In this document: one piece after another, positions 43,445-52,132 of the stretch
How positions within the stretch are numbered: position 1 is the stretch's first letter
How the letters are laid out: every line of letters begins with the position of its first letter
Source: Bacillus sp. EB600
Lineage (GTDB): Bacteria > Bacillota > Bacilli > Bacillales > Cytobacillaceae
Direction of reading: 5' to 3'
Length of the DNA stretch: 64,000 bases
Assembly: GCF_024494385.1 (NCBI RefSeq)
Contig: NZ_JAEVLT010000011.1
Span: 62,001 to 126,000 of the forward strand
Made by a program: the position numbers and the translations under genes
The notes under the pieces: model-generated
Seen by the model: only the letters and a program-made list of their open reading frames with translations
Databases searched by the model: none
What the model was told of the DNA's origin: nothing

Positions 43445-44323
43445 ATGGAGATCATCCAGCAGTTGGTTAACGGCATTTCCCTTGGCAGTATTTATGCCTT
43501 GATTGCCCTTGGCTATACGATGGTATATGGAATCGTTAAATTAATCAATTTCGCCCATGGCGATGTATTTATGGTAGGAGCATTTATTGGATTTTATTCA
43601 ATTACAGTATTTCATTTAAACTTTTTCCTCGCGTTAATTATTTCAATGGTGGCTTGTGCAATACTAGGAGTCGTTATCGAGCGAATTGCCTATAAACCAC
43701 TAAGAAATGCAACAAGAATTGCCGCACTAATTACTGCTATTGGCGTATCATTATTGATTGAATATGGGACCATTTACATTCGCGGTGCCCAACCTGAGGC
43801 CTATCCGGGTAACGTACTGCCATCGGAGGCCATAAATCTTTTTGGTGTTGAAATCAACAGCCAGTCATTATTTATTCTTTTAGTTTCCGTTGTACTAATG
43901 GTCATTTTACAATTTATTGTTCATAAAACGAAAACAGGAAAAGCAATGCGTGCGGTTTCTGAGGATATGGATGCCGCAAGATTGATGGGAATCAACGTTG
44001 ATAATACCATTTCCGCAACGTTTGCGATTGGCTCTGCGCTTGCTGGTGCAGCCGGGGTTATTTTCGGCGTGTATTATACAAAGATTGAACCGCTTATGGG
44101 TATTATCCCAGGACTGAAGGCGTTTGTTGCAGCTGTCCTAGGCGGAATTGGTAATATTCCCGGAGCGATGGTCGGCGGGTTATTGCTTGGTGTGATTGAA
44201 TCACTTGTCAGTGCACTCGGCTATTCGTTATGGCGTGATGCCGTGGCATTTATTGTTTTGATCTTAATTTTGATTTTCCTTCCATCCGGGTTGTTTGGTA
44301 AAAATATTAGGGAAAAGGTATAA
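43445..44323 (+). CDS. livH: Branched-chain amino acid ABC permease LivH
   Basis: About 292 residues with eight or so helices and the LivH motif GSIYALIALGYTMVYGIVKL followed by INFAHGD. The conserved cytoplasmic EAA-like loop RAVSEDMDAARLMGINVD contacts the ATPases. The ATG at 43445 is preferred (AAAGGAG nine bases upstream) over the upstream TTG. Pairs with LivM. Confidence 0.92.
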   Translation: MEIIQQLVNGISLGSIYALIALGYTMVYGIVKLINFAHGDVFMVGAFIGFYSITVFHLNFFLALIISMVACAILGVVIERIAYKPLRNATRIAALITAIGVSLLIEYGTIYIRGAQPEAYPGNVLPSEAINLFGVEINSQSLFILLVSVVLMVILQFIVHKTKTGKAMRAVSEDMDAARLMGINVDNTISATFAIGSALAGAAGVIFGVYYTKIEPLMGIIPGLKAFVAAVLGGIGNIPGAMVGGLLLGVIESLVSALGYSLWRDAVAFIVLILILIFLPSGLFGKNIREKV

Positions 44324-44337
44324 GGGGGACTAGAGCG

Positions 44338-45288
44338 ATGAATACATTAAAGCATACGAAAGGCTTCTGGTCCTCAATCGTTTTGGCTGTGGTTTTTTCA
44401 GTTGTTGTCCAATTTTTAATTACTGGTGGCGGGCTGAACCCCTTTTATATTAATACCTTGTTTTTTATCGGCATTAATATCATTCTTGCGGTAAGCCTTC
44501 ATCTTATTATTGGGATTACTGGTCAGTTTTCGATTGGACACGCTGGCTTCCTTGCAGTTGGGGCCTATGCCTCTGCGATCATCACCATGAAATTACAGCT
44601 TCCATTTGGGCTGGCCATATTGGTCGGTGGTTTGGCGGCAGCCGTAGCGGGACTGATTATCGGGATTCCATCATTACGATTGAAGGGTGATTATTTAGCC
44701 ATTGCTACGCTTGGCTTCGGTGAAATTGTCCGCATTGTCCTTCTCAACATCGATTATGTCGGCGGGGCTAGCGGGATGCAGGTTTCTCATTTGACAACCT
44801 GGCCTTGGCTTGCTGGTTGTGTAATTGTCACGATTGTCGTTATCACTAATTTTACAAATTCGACCCATGGACGGGCATGTATCGCGATTCGTGAAAATGA
44901 GATTGCGGCCGATGCAATGGGGATCAGCACTACTTTTTATAAGGTAACAGCATTTGCAATTGGGGCCTTTTTTGCCGGGGTTGCCGGTGCATTGTTTGCC
45001 CACAACTTTTACATTATTCAGCCATCCAATTTTGGCTTTTTGAAATCATTTGATATCTTAATATTTGTTGTACTTGGTGGATTAGGAAGTATGTCCGGTG
45101 CAGTTATTTCCACCATCCTATTAACGATTATTTCCACCTTCCTGCAGGATTACCCTGGGACAAGGATGATTATCTACAGCTTGGTGCTAATCATCATGAT
45201 GCTCTACCGTCCACAAGGCTTGCTGGGGACGAAAGAATTAACTTCATTCTTTAAAGGACGTAAATCCGCTAAAGGAGGAAACGTATAA
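44338..45288 (+). CDS. livM: Branched-chain amino acid ABC permease LivM
   Basis: 316 residues, about nine helices, with LivM signatures GQFSIGHAGFLAVGAYASA and the coupling loop ACIAIRENEIAADAMGIS. It ends in a basic tail. Its stop overlaps the start of livG (TAATG), showing tight coupling. Confidence 0.92.
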   Translation: MNTLKHTKGFWSSIVLAVVFSVVVQFLITGGGLNPFYINTLFFIGINIILAVSLHLIIGITGQFSIGHAGFLAVGAYASAIITMKLQLPFGLAILVGGLAAAVAGLIIGIPSLRLKGDYLAIATLGFGEIVRIVLLNIDYVGGASGMQVSHLTTWPWLAGCVIVTIVVITNFTNSTHGRACIAIRENEIAADAMGISTTFYKVTAFAIGAFFAGVAGALFAHNFYIIQPSNFGFLKSFDILIFVVLGGLGSMSGAVISTILLTIISTFLQDYPGTRMIIYSLVLIIMMLYRPQGLLGTKELTSFFKGRKSAKGGNV

Positions 45289-46067
45289 TGGAACCAAATA
45301 CTCCACTTCTTAAGGTCGATAAGGTTGGAATCCGCTTCGGGGGCTTAAAGGCTGTGTCCGACTTAAATGTAGAATTAAAACAAGGTGAGCTTGTGGGCTT
45401 AATTGGTCCAAACGGTGCTGGGAAAACGACATTCTTCAACCTTTTAACCGGCGTTTATGTCCCTACAGAGGGAACGGTGTCATTAAGTGGTCAAAGGTTG
45501 AACGGCCTAGCACCCCATCGGATCACGAGAAAAGGAATTAGCCGGACATTCCAAAATATTCGGTTGTTTAATGAGCTGTCTGTCCTTGATAATGTGAAAG
45601 TTGCATATCATTCACTTGCCAAGCATTCGATGCTTAGTTCAATTCTTCGTCTCCCTTCCTACTTTTCTGGAGAAAAGGAAATGGAAGAGAAAGCAATTGA
45701 ATTTTTGAAAATATTTAATCTTGAAGGGTTCATTCATGAAAAGGCAAAAAATTTACCGTACGGCCAGCAGCGCCGTCTTGAAATTGCCCGGGCCCTGGCG
45801 GCCAACCCGAAATTGCTGCTCCTTGATGAGCCTGCAGCCGGAATGAATCCACATGAAACTCATGAATTAATGGAGTTAATCGCCATGATCCGAGAAAGAT
45901 TTTCATTAACGGTATTGCTGATCGAACATGATATGCAGCTTGTTATGGGTGTATGTGAACGGATCTATGTCCTTGATCATGGACAGTTAATTGCCGAAGG
46001 TACCCCGGAAGAAATTCGCAACAATCCAAAGGTTATCGAAGCATACCTCGGAGAGGAGGTTTCATAA
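45288..46067 (+). CDS. livG: Branched-chain amino acid ABC ATPase LivG
   Basis: 259 residues with Walker A GPNGAGKTTF, a signature region reading LPYGQQRRLEIARAL (PYGQQ in place of SGGQ, normal for LivG), Walker B LLLLDEPAAGMNP and the switch His in IEHDM. The insertion between Walker A and the signature (RTFQNIRLFNELSVLDN...) is typical of LivG. Powers uptake with LivF. Confidence 0.93.
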   Translation: MEPNTPLLKVDKVGIRFGGLKAVSDLNVELKQGELVGLIGPNGAGKTTFFNLLTGVYVPTEGTVSLSGQRLNGLAPHRITRKGISRTFQNIRLFNELSVLDNVKVAYHSLAKHSMLSSILRLPSYFSGEKEMEEKAIEFLKIFNLEGFIHEKAKNLPYGQQRRLEIARALAANPKLLLLDEPAAGMNPHETHELMELIAMIRERFSLTVLLIEHDMQLVMGVCERIYVLDHGQLIAEGTPEEIRNNPKVIEAYLGEEVS

Positions 46068-46772
46068 ATGTTGAAGATAAATGAAGTCGATGTTTTTTAT
46101 GGAAATATTCATGCGTTAAAGAATGTTTCCCTGGAAATTAATGAAGGAGAAATCGTAACGTTAATTGGTGCCAATGGGGCTGGAAAGAGTACATTGCTAA
46201 AAACAATTTCCGGTTTACTGAAACCGAAGAATGGCGAGATTACCTTTGAAGACGGGTCAATTGCCGGAAAGGTAGCCCAAGCGATTGTAAAAAAAGGAAT
46301 TTCCCATGTTCCGGAAGGACGCAGGATTTTTGCCGGTATGTCAGTTGAGGAAAACCTTGAATTAGGCGCGTATTTGCGTAAGGATAAGCAAGGAATTCGT
46401 GAGGACTTTGAAAAAATTTATAGGCTATTCCCACGTCTGCTCGAACGGAAGAAACAGCAGGCAGGAACATTATCCGGCGGTGAACAGCAAATGCTGGCAA
46501 TGGGACGAGCATTAATGGCAAGGCCGCGTCTGCTTCTGCTAGATGAACCCTCGATGGGGCTGGCTCCGCTGTTGGTTAAAACCATTTTTGAGATCATTCG
46601 GGAAATTAACAAAACAGGGACAACCATTTTATTAGTAGAACAGAATGCAAATATGGCTTTATCAATTGCTGACCGGGCCTATGTAATAGAAACGGGAAAA
46701 ATTGTCGCTGCAGGGACAGCCGAAGAGTTGAACCAAAGTGATCAAATCAGAAGCGCCTACCTTGGCGGTTAA
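46068..46772 (+). CDS. livF: Branched-chain amino acid ABC ATPase LivF
   Basis: 234 residues; Walker A GANGAGKSTL, signature LSGGEQQMLAMGRALMA, Walker B LLLLDEPSMGLAP and ending YLGG, all LivF-like. The start codon follows the livG stop directly. Last gene of the operon, followed by a terminator at 46832. Confidence 0.93.
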   Translation: MLKINEVDVFYGNIHALKNVSLEINEGEIVTLIGANGAGKSTLLKTISGLLKPKNGEITFEDGSIAGKVAQAIVKKGISHVPEGRRIFAGMSVEENLELGAYLRKDKQGIREDFEKIYRLFPRLLERKKQQAGTLSGGEQQMLAMGRALMARPRLLLLDEPSMGLAPLLVKTIFEIIREINKTGTTILLVEQNANMALSIADRAYVIETGKIVAAGTAEELNQSDQIRSAYLGG

Positions 46773-46831
46773 TAACGTGATGAGAAAACAGCGAGCATGG
46801 ACCGCTGCTGGCCGCAGGCATAGCAAATATA

Positions 46832-46876
46832 AGAAAGGGGTACCGACACAAACAATCGGGACCCCTTTCTGTTTTA
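46832..46876 (+). terminator. Liv operon terminator
   Basis: AGAAAGGGGTACCG pairs with CGGGACCCCTTTCT and is followed by GTTTTAAT. Confidence 0.85.
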
Positions 46877-46930
46877 ATAAGATAAGTATGACAACCTTAA
46901 CGCTACTAAATGAACGCTACGCTTTTCTAT

Positions 46931-47077
46931 TGTCGAGCTTCAGCGCCCAGCGGCTAGCGGACTTCGCCCACCTCCCTGCGATAAGTCAACATCAAATCGC
47001 TAACGCGCTTTGTGTTTCCTTTATCTCAGTCGGTGTGCTCTAGTCCATACGCCGCTAAACGGGCGCTTACGCTTTTC
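46931..47077. repeat. 147-bp dispersed repeat, copy A
   Basis: Runs from TGTCGAGCTTCAGCGCCCAG to GCGCTTACGCTTTTCTT. It shares blocks with copies B and C: TTCGCCCAYCTCCCTRCGAT, AAGTCAA, TCGTGTTTCCTT-like, GTGCTC and CGCTAAACG. The right end overlaps the last codons (ARKA) and stop of the radical SAM gene on the minus strand. Confidence 0.85.
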
Positions 47078-48869
47078 TTGCCTCTATTTCTAATTCCACT
47101 TGTTCACGTTTTTTCGGACTTAACCTTTGCCTGATTTTTATAGCATAATCTTCATAAAGCTGTTCCAAGCCGACCAAGGCAAGGGAAAAGAAGTTAGCAT
47201 AATTGTTCTTAACCTCCCACTTTAATTCATTTTTTCCGCAGATACTATAGCGATTTAACTCTTCAATCTCCTTTTTTACTTTGACTAATTCCGCCTCGTA
47301 TTCCTCTTTAGGGAGAGCTAAAAGTTGATCAATTCTCTCAATATAAGCCTTTGATTTTTCGATTTTTCTTTGAATATCTAGAAATGCTTCATTTTCAATT
47401 AGCGCGTACTTTAACTTAAATTCATTTAGCAGATTGGCTGCATCATAGGTGGCATCCACAATTTGGTCCCTTGTCATATCCGTTGTTTCATAGCTGAGCA
47501 TATGCTTCCAGGAAGGCTGTGTGATCGCCGCGCGGTGGTCCTCAAGGGTATGACAAAATTTCTTGTACCCGAATTTTTCCGGATTTTCAAAAGCGGGACT
47601 GGCCGGATCAAGAAACGGTGCAAGCGGTGAGATAAAATAAAACAGCCTTGGGTCGTTGCCGCAGTGATTGTGGATCATTTCACAAAAGTTGATGTTTTCT
47701 AAGGCACTTTGATACGTTTGTCCAGGAACGCCAACCATGAAAAATAAGTCAATTTTTTTACAGCCATATTTTAAGGCAAAGTTTATTGTATCGATGACTT
47801 TTTCGTTTGTGCAATTAAACTTGCCGTTTAGCTTTCTTAATTTTTCGTCATGGGTTTCAAGCGTAACTTCCATGCTATATTTCGGAACAGCCTCATTTAT
47901 TTTTTCGAAAAATTGTTCATCGGCGTACTGAAACAATTCAAAAACAAGTTCATTCTTTAGCTTCATATTTTTCAGCAGGGTTAGAAATTCATCGACATAC
48001 TCTGGTCCACCCTGGCGGATATCATGCAGGATAAAAATAGGTGCGCGACTGAACCGCTGAATAAATTGGATGTCTTCAGCAAGCTTGACAGGAGACCTTA
48101 GTGCAAGTGACTTTCGATTACAGTTTTGTTCATATGCATCCTTCGAACCGCCGCAAATCAGACAGTTTTGCGTACAGCCCTTTGCGGTCAACAGTGCGGT
48201 GTTAGGATATTGAAGCCAACCATTATAAGGGAGCGGATCAAGAAAATTTTTATATTTGAAAACGGACCGAATCGTATAGCGGTAGCCTGGCATATCGAAT
48301 TCATCCAAATCCTTGGGTACATATGTAAGTGGATTATAGCCGATCTCCTTGCCTTTTTTCCACGTCAGGTTTGGAATGTCACTGTAATAGGTGCTGCCGG
48401 ATTCCAATTTATTCATAAGCAACAGCACCGGTTTTTCCGTAGAATCCCCGCGCATAACAAAATCAATAAAAGGATATTGGATTAATTCTTTATGATAGTA
48501 TGTTGAAGATAACCCTCCAAATATAATTGGGGTCTCAGGGTGAAGCCGTTTGACGATTTTGGCTAATTCAATACTCCCGTGGGCATGTGGAAGCCAATGC
48601 AAGTCAATGCCAAATAGCTTTGTCCTGATTTTTTTTAATTTTGCTTCGACATCGAAGTTTTGGTCCATCAGCATCCGATTGGCAATGTTGATAATTTTTA
48701 CCTTAAGACCAAACTGTTCTAAATAATCTGCAATGCTTGTTAAGCCCATCGGGTACATTTCAAACACAGGTGATGATGGGACAACATCACTAATTGGACC
48801 GGCGAGTAACGGGTTTTTGCGAAAATCGTAAACACTTGGTGCATGAAGAAGAACTAAATCGTATTTCAT
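47067..48869 (-). CDS. B12-binding domain radical SAM protein (TIGR04190-like)
   Basis: A protein of about 600 residues. Residues about 1-150 form a cobalamin-binding Rossmann domain (YPMGLTSIADYLEQFGLKVK). A radical SAM domain follows, with the cluster motif CTQNCLICGG (Cx3Cx2C, about residue 230) and the barrel strands ILHDIRQGG and MEVTLETHDEKLRKLNGKF. A helical tail of about 150 residues ends the protein. Such enzymes methylate or rearrange unreactive carbon centres; this subfamily has no known substrate. The ATG at 48869 follows GAGGTG, three codons inside the longest frame. The last residues and stop come from repeat copy A. Confidence 0.83.
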   Translation of the reverse strand: MKYDLVLLHAPSVYDFRKNPLLAGPISDVVPSSPVFEMYPMGLTSIADYLEQFGLKVKIINIANRMLMDQNFDVEAKLKKIRTKLFGIDLHWLPHAHGSIELAKIVKRLHPETPIIFGGLSSTYYHKELIQYPFIDFVMRGDSTEKPVLLLMNKLESGSTYYSDIPNLTWKKGKEIGYNPLTYVPKDLDEFDMPGYRYTIRSVFKYKNFLDPLPYNGWLQYPNTALLTAKGCTQNCLICGGSKDAYEQNCNRKSLALRSPVKLAEDIQFIQRFSRAPIFILHDIRQGGPEYVDEFLTLLKNMKLKNELVFELFQYADEQFFEKINEAVPKYSMEVTLETHDEKLRKLNGKFNCTNEKVIDTINFALKYGCKKIDLFFMVGVPGQTYQSALENINFCEMIHNHCGNDPRLFYFISPLAPFLDPASPAFENPEKFGYKKFCHTLEDHRAAITQPSWKHMLSYETTDMTRDQIVDATYDAANLLNEFKLKYALIENEAFLDIQRKIEKSKAYIERIDQLLALPKEEYEAELVKVKKEIEELNRYSICGKNELKWEVKNNYANFFSLALVGLEQLYEDYAIKIRQRLSPKKREQVELEIEARKA

Positions 48870-49102
48870 TCTAAGCACACCTCTTATTCAATTTGGAATG
48901 TTACTATTCTATATAGGACTATTATCACATTCAAAAAGTAATAAATTAGGATAATACTTCCATTTAAGTTTACAATAAGTCTTCCATTATAGAGTGACAA
49001 ACGGGTGACAAATTCATGGTGATTTCGTGTATCACGAAAAGTGTACAAACTAGGAGAAAAATGATACAAAAAGTGATAGAAGCTAGATGGAAGGGTGAAG
49101 AA

Positions 49103-49585
49103 ATGACAGCCGTTAAAACGAATGCAATGCGTATACTTGATGCGAAGAAAATTCCCTATGAGGTCCTGACCTACGATAACAAGGATGGAAAAATTGATGG
49201 TGTGTCAGTGGCGGCCAAGGTTGGAAAAGATCCTCGTGAAGTATATAAGACACTGGTAACGCAAGGGGCGAGTAAAAATATTTTTGTGTTTATCGTCCCG
49301 GTTGAGGCCGAATTGGATTTGAAAAAAGCAGCAAAGGCTGCCGGTGAAAAGAAGATCGAAATGATCCATGTAAAAGACATTCAGAAATGGACGGGCTATA
49401 TCCGTGGCGGCTGCTCGCCGGTAGGGATGAAAAAGGAGTACCAGACCTATATAGATGAAAGCTGTCAGGCGCTGCCAGAGATTGTCGTCAGCGGTGGAAA
49501 AATTGGCGTGCAGATTGTGATTAACCCGCAGCTATTAAAGGAAGTGACCGGAGCAATATTTACAGACATTACCAAGGAAGCATAG
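49103..49585 (+). CDS. ybaK: Cys-tRNA(Pro) deacylase YbaK/EbsC
   Basis: 160 residues of the YbaK/aa-tRNA-edit fold. It hydrolyses Cys mischarged on tRNA-Pro. Conserved features: PYEVLTYDNKDGKIDGVSVA, then DPREVYKTLVTQG with the catalytic-region Lys, GYIRGGCSPVGMKK (substrate loop) and the closing VINPQLL. The ATG at 49103 is preceded by AAGGGTGAAG; the frame is open for 29 more codons upstream without a site. Monocistronic. Confidence 0.9.
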   Translation: MTAVKTNAMRILDAKKIPYEVLTYDNKDGKIDGVSVAAKVGKDPREVYKTLVTQGASKNIFVFIVPVEAELDLKKAAKAAGEKKIEMIHVKDIQKWTGYIRGGCSPVGMKKEYQTYIDESCQALPEIVVSGGKIGVQIVINPQLLKEVTGAIFTDITKEA

Positions 49586-49672
49586 GCATTCACCTAATTT
49601 GCCGGTATGCATACGATAAGTTGTGAAAGAAACAGCTTACAAAATGTATATCGTAAAAGGGAGTGCAAGCAA

Positions 49673-50779
49673 GTGACAGGGAAAATTAAAAATTACTTTG
49701 CTGGCGGAAATACAGCCCGAGGTTTTCATAGCCTGTATGAGTCAAATCTTCAAGGTCTTGAACGATTATTTATATTAAAGGGGGGACCAGGGACAGGGAA
49801 ATCCTCTTTAATGAAAAAAATAGGGCATCAGTGGGTGGAACGAGGCTTTGATATTGAATTTCTTCATTGTTCATCAGATAACGAATCCATTGATGGTGTG
49901 TTAATTCCAGCCTTGAAGGTAGGCGTTGTGGATGGAACCGCACCGCATATTATTGAGCCAACTGCACCTGGTGCAGTGGAGGAATATATTAATCTTGGGT
50001 CAGCATGGGATAAGCAAACCTTAAAGCTGCAAAAAACCTTGATTCAAAGTCTAACAACTCAAATCAGCAGAGCGTTCCAAAATGCATACGCTACCTTTAA
50101 GGAAGCACTGGAAATCCACGATGATTGGGAAAAAATTTATATTAGCAATATGGATTTTAAGAAAGCTGATCAATTGACCACGAAGCTAATTGAAATGTTT
50201 TTTGGGAAAATGAGATTAAACAAACAGGCGGATATCCGCCATCGTTTCCTAGGAGCGGCGACTCCAAAAGGGGCGGTTGATTTTGTTCCAAACTTAACCG
50301 AAGAAGTCTCAAAGCGCTACTTTATTAAAGGACGCCCTGGCTCTGGGAAATCAACGCTGCTAAAAAAGCTTGCCGCTGCAGCAGAAGAACGAGGCATTGA
50401 TGTCGAGGTCTATCACTGCGGCTTTGACCCCCATAGCCTGGATATGGTCATTTTCCGTGAACTGGGCATTGCGATCTTTGACAGTACCGCCCCGCATGAA
50501 TATTTCCCAAGCAGGGATGGGGACGAGATTATTGATATGTATGAGCTGCTAATTACACCAGGAATCGATGAACTCTATGCGGATACAATTAAGAATATTG
50601 CTGCTAAATATAAAACCAAAATGGAACAAGCAATTTCCTACTTAGCTAAAGCAAAGCAGCTGCATGATAAACTTGAAACCATTTATGCTTCTGCTATGGA
50701 CTTTTCTAAGGTTGAAGAAATCCAATTGCAAATTGAAGAAGAAATTAACACCTTAGCCGGTGTCCATCAATTCGGCTAA
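49673..50779 (+). CDS. Double P-loop ATPase of the PRK06851 type
   Basis: About 368 residues made of two related P-loop halves: GGPGTGKSSLMKKIG (about residue 40) and GRPGSGKSTLLKKLA (about 225). Each is followed by a matching strand pattern (FLHCSSDNESIDGV and VYHCGFDPHSLDMV) and an acidic Asp/Thr-Ala-Pro loop (DGTAPHIIEP and DSTAPHEYFP). The repeat shows an internal duplication. The family is found in spore-forming Firmicutes and has no known role. GTG at 49673 after GGGAG is preferred; an ATG frame extends 22 codons further with no site. Confidence 0.75.
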   Translation: MTGKIKNYFAGGNTARGFHSLYESNLQGLERLFILKGGPGTGKSSLMKKIGHQWVERGFDIEFLHCSSDNESIDGVLIPALKVGVVDGTAPHIIEPTAPGAVEEYINLGSAWDKQTLKLQKTLIQSLTTQISRAFQNAYATFKEALEIHDDWEKIYISNMDFKKADQLTTKLIEMFFGKMRLNKQADIRHRFLGAATPKGAVDFVPNLTEEVSKRYFIKGRPGSGKSTLLKKLAAAAEERGIDVEVYHCGFDPHSLDMVIFRELGIAIFDSTAPHEYFPSRDGDEIIDMYELLITPGIDELYADTIKNIAAKYKTKMEQAISYLAKAKQLHDKLETIYASAMDFSKVEEIQLQIEEEINTLAGVHQFG

Positions 50780-50802
50780 GGGTTGGTTAGTTTAGTCTGA
50801 AA

Positions 50803-50851
50803 AAAAGCGGAAGTGCCCGATTGACTTCAAACGGGAGCTTCCGCTTTTCTT
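50803..50851 (+). terminator. Terminator after the double P-loop ATPase
   Basis: AAAAGCGGAAG with CCG pairs with CGG and CTTCCGCTTTTCTT. Confidence 0.85.
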
Positions 50852-50875
50852 AAAAGATATTATTTGACTTTGAGA

Positions 50876-51127
50876 ATTGTCCAGCTCCAGAGCCCAGCGG
50901 CAAGAGCTCTTCGCCCATCTCCCTACGATAAGTCAACATCGAATCGCTGGCGCTCTTCGTGTTTCCTTTATCCCGTATTAACGGGCAGTAGATTCTAACT
51001 GCCCGTTAATACCAGATCGGCTCAACTAACAATCAGCGAGAAAAACATTCGCTGATTGAAGTTTCACTTTATCCCAGTCGATGTGCTCCTGGCCATACGC
51101 CGCTAAACGGGAGCTTGCGCTTTTCTT
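50876..51127. repeat. 147-bp dispersed repeat, copy B (interrupted)
   Basis: The left part runs 50876-50974 and the right part 51067-51127. They are split by a 92-bp insertion but otherwise collinear with copies A and C. The right end GAGCTTGCGCTTTTCTT touches the stop codon of the SASP gene on the minus strand. Confidence 0.85.
50966..51075. mobile_element. 92-bp two-hairpin insertion with 9-bp target duplication
   Basis: CTTTATCCC occurs on both sides (50966-50974 and 51067-51075) where copies A and C have it only once. The inserted 92 bp (50975-51066) holds a perfect 15-bp hairpin GTATTAACGGGCAGT/ACTGCCCGTTAATAC and a second AATCAGCGA/TCGCTGATT. It encodes nothing. This looks like a small non-autonomous element, mover unknown. 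Confidence 0.6.
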
Positions 51128-51281
51128 ATTTATGTGGATTGGTTTTGCTTTGCTGGCTTTTATTGCGCTTATTTCCCTTGCTGTTATCACCGCTGACAAA
51201 CTCAGTGGCAAACTCGGCCTCAGCATGCCCTGCCTGCGGTGAATTTTGATTATTGCTGCCACGGTTATATTTCTTAGTCAT
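51126..51281 (-). CDS. Gamma-type small acid-soluble spore protein (SspE-like)
   Basis: A 51-residue hydrophilic protein beginning MTKKYNRGSNNQNSPQ, rich in Asn, Gln, Ser and Lys, with the gamma-SASP core AEAEFATEFVSG (compare the AQFGTEFASET-like cleavage region where the GPR protease acts). Such proteins are an amino-acid store broken down during germination. AAAGGAG lies eight bases before the ATG. The upstream promoter matches sigma-G, which fits forespore expression. Only one copy of the repeat is seen, so it is shorter than SspE (84 residues in B. subtilis). Confidence 0.8.
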   Translation of the reverse strand: MTKKYNRGSNNQNSPQAGHAEAEFATEFVSGDNSKGNKRNKSQQSKTNPHK

Positions 51282-51309
51282 TTCATTGCTCCTTTCGATC
51301 AGCTAAAAT

Positions 51310-51339
51310 TAGTATGGCAAGGTGGAAATGCTTTATACA
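51310..51339 (-). promoter_or_regulatory. Sigma-G promoter of the SASP gene
   Basis: On the minus strand TGTATA, a 17-base spacer and CATACTA, an excellent match to forespore sigma-G promoters. It lies about 30 bases before the SASP start and overlaps the upstream region of the divergent AlkD-type gene. Confidence 0.75.
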
Positions 51340-51360
51340 TATTCGAAACTGGGAGGTATT

Positions 51361-52029
51361 ATGGAAAATAATATTGCTAGCTTAATACAATTATTTGAAG
51401 AAAACCGAAATGAAGTCCAAGTTGGACCAATGGAAAAATATATGAAGAATCAGTTTCCTTTTTTAGGAATTAAGAAACCACTAAGGAGTGAGCTTCAAAA
51501 GCAATTTTTTAAGAAGACAGGGGTTTTGAATGAACCATTTAACCATGAATTTGTTTTAGCATTGTGGCAGAAGGATGAAAGAGAGTATCAATATGCCGCT
51601 TTATCATACATAGAAAAATCATTAAAAAAACTGCAAAAGCAGGACCTGGCCTTAATGGAAACGTTGATTACGACCAAATCATGGTGGGATACCGTTGATA
51701 CGTTGGCCGCAAAGCCGGTGGGAACAATTGCCCAGCAGTTTCCTGAGGTCATCGAGGAACACTTTGACAAATGGATAACAGCTGAGGACATATGGCTCCG
51801 CCGCACGGCGCTCCTTTTTCAATTAAAATACAAACAAAGCACAAATGAACACCTGTTATATGAATACATCCTGAAAAATGCTGAGCGAAAAGAATTCTTC
51901 ATTCAAAAGGCAATTGGCTGGGTATTGCGGGAATATTCGAAAACAAACCCAGCATCGGTAAAGGAGTTTTTGCAAAATCATCAGGTTTCTCGCTTAAGCT
52001 ATCGGGAAGGAAGCAAATATTTAACCTAA
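51361..52029 (+). CDS. AlkD-like DNA alkylation repair protein
   Basis: 222 residues of HEAT-like helical repeats, the fold of AlkD glycosylases that remove N3/N7-alkyl purines without base flipping. Family features: MKNQFPFLGIKKPLRSELQK, the aromatic/Asp motif TKSWWDTVDTLAAKPVG (Trp and catalytic Asp region) and IQKAIGWVLREYSKTNP (Arg). GGGAGG precedes the ATG at 51361. Divergent from a spore protein gene, so a role in repair at outgrowth is conceivable but unproven. Confidence 0.88.
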   Translation: MENNIASLIQLFEENRNEVQVGPMEKYMKNQFPFLGIKKPLRSELQKQFFKKTGVLNEPFNHEFVLALWQKDEREYQYAALSYIEKSLKKLQKQDLALMETLITTKSWWDTVDTLAAKPVGTIAQQFPEVIEEHFDKWITAEDIWLRRTALLFQLKYKQSTNEHLLYEYILKNAERKEFFIQKAIGWVLREYSKTNPASVKEFLQNHQVSRLSYREGSKYLT

Positions 52030-52084
52030 GCAAAAGAGAAATAGTATTCAAAAGCAATTTGGGAAGTACTAAAGGAGAGGTGGG

Positions 52085-52112
52085 GTAATCATAGACTTTT
52101 GTCTATGATTAC
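52085..52112. terminator. Perfect inverted repeat after the AlkD-like gene
   Basis: GTAATCATAGAC and GTCTATGATTAC are exact complements around TTTT. No U-tract follows. Confidence 0.55.
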
Positions 52113-52132
52113 AACTGTAAAAAGTACATTCG

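Noticed and set aside
51026..51262. Minus-strand 78-codon frame
   Set aside because: It overlaps the SASP gene in another frame and runs into the repeat insertion; the 51-codon SASP frame has the ribosome site, promoter and family motif.
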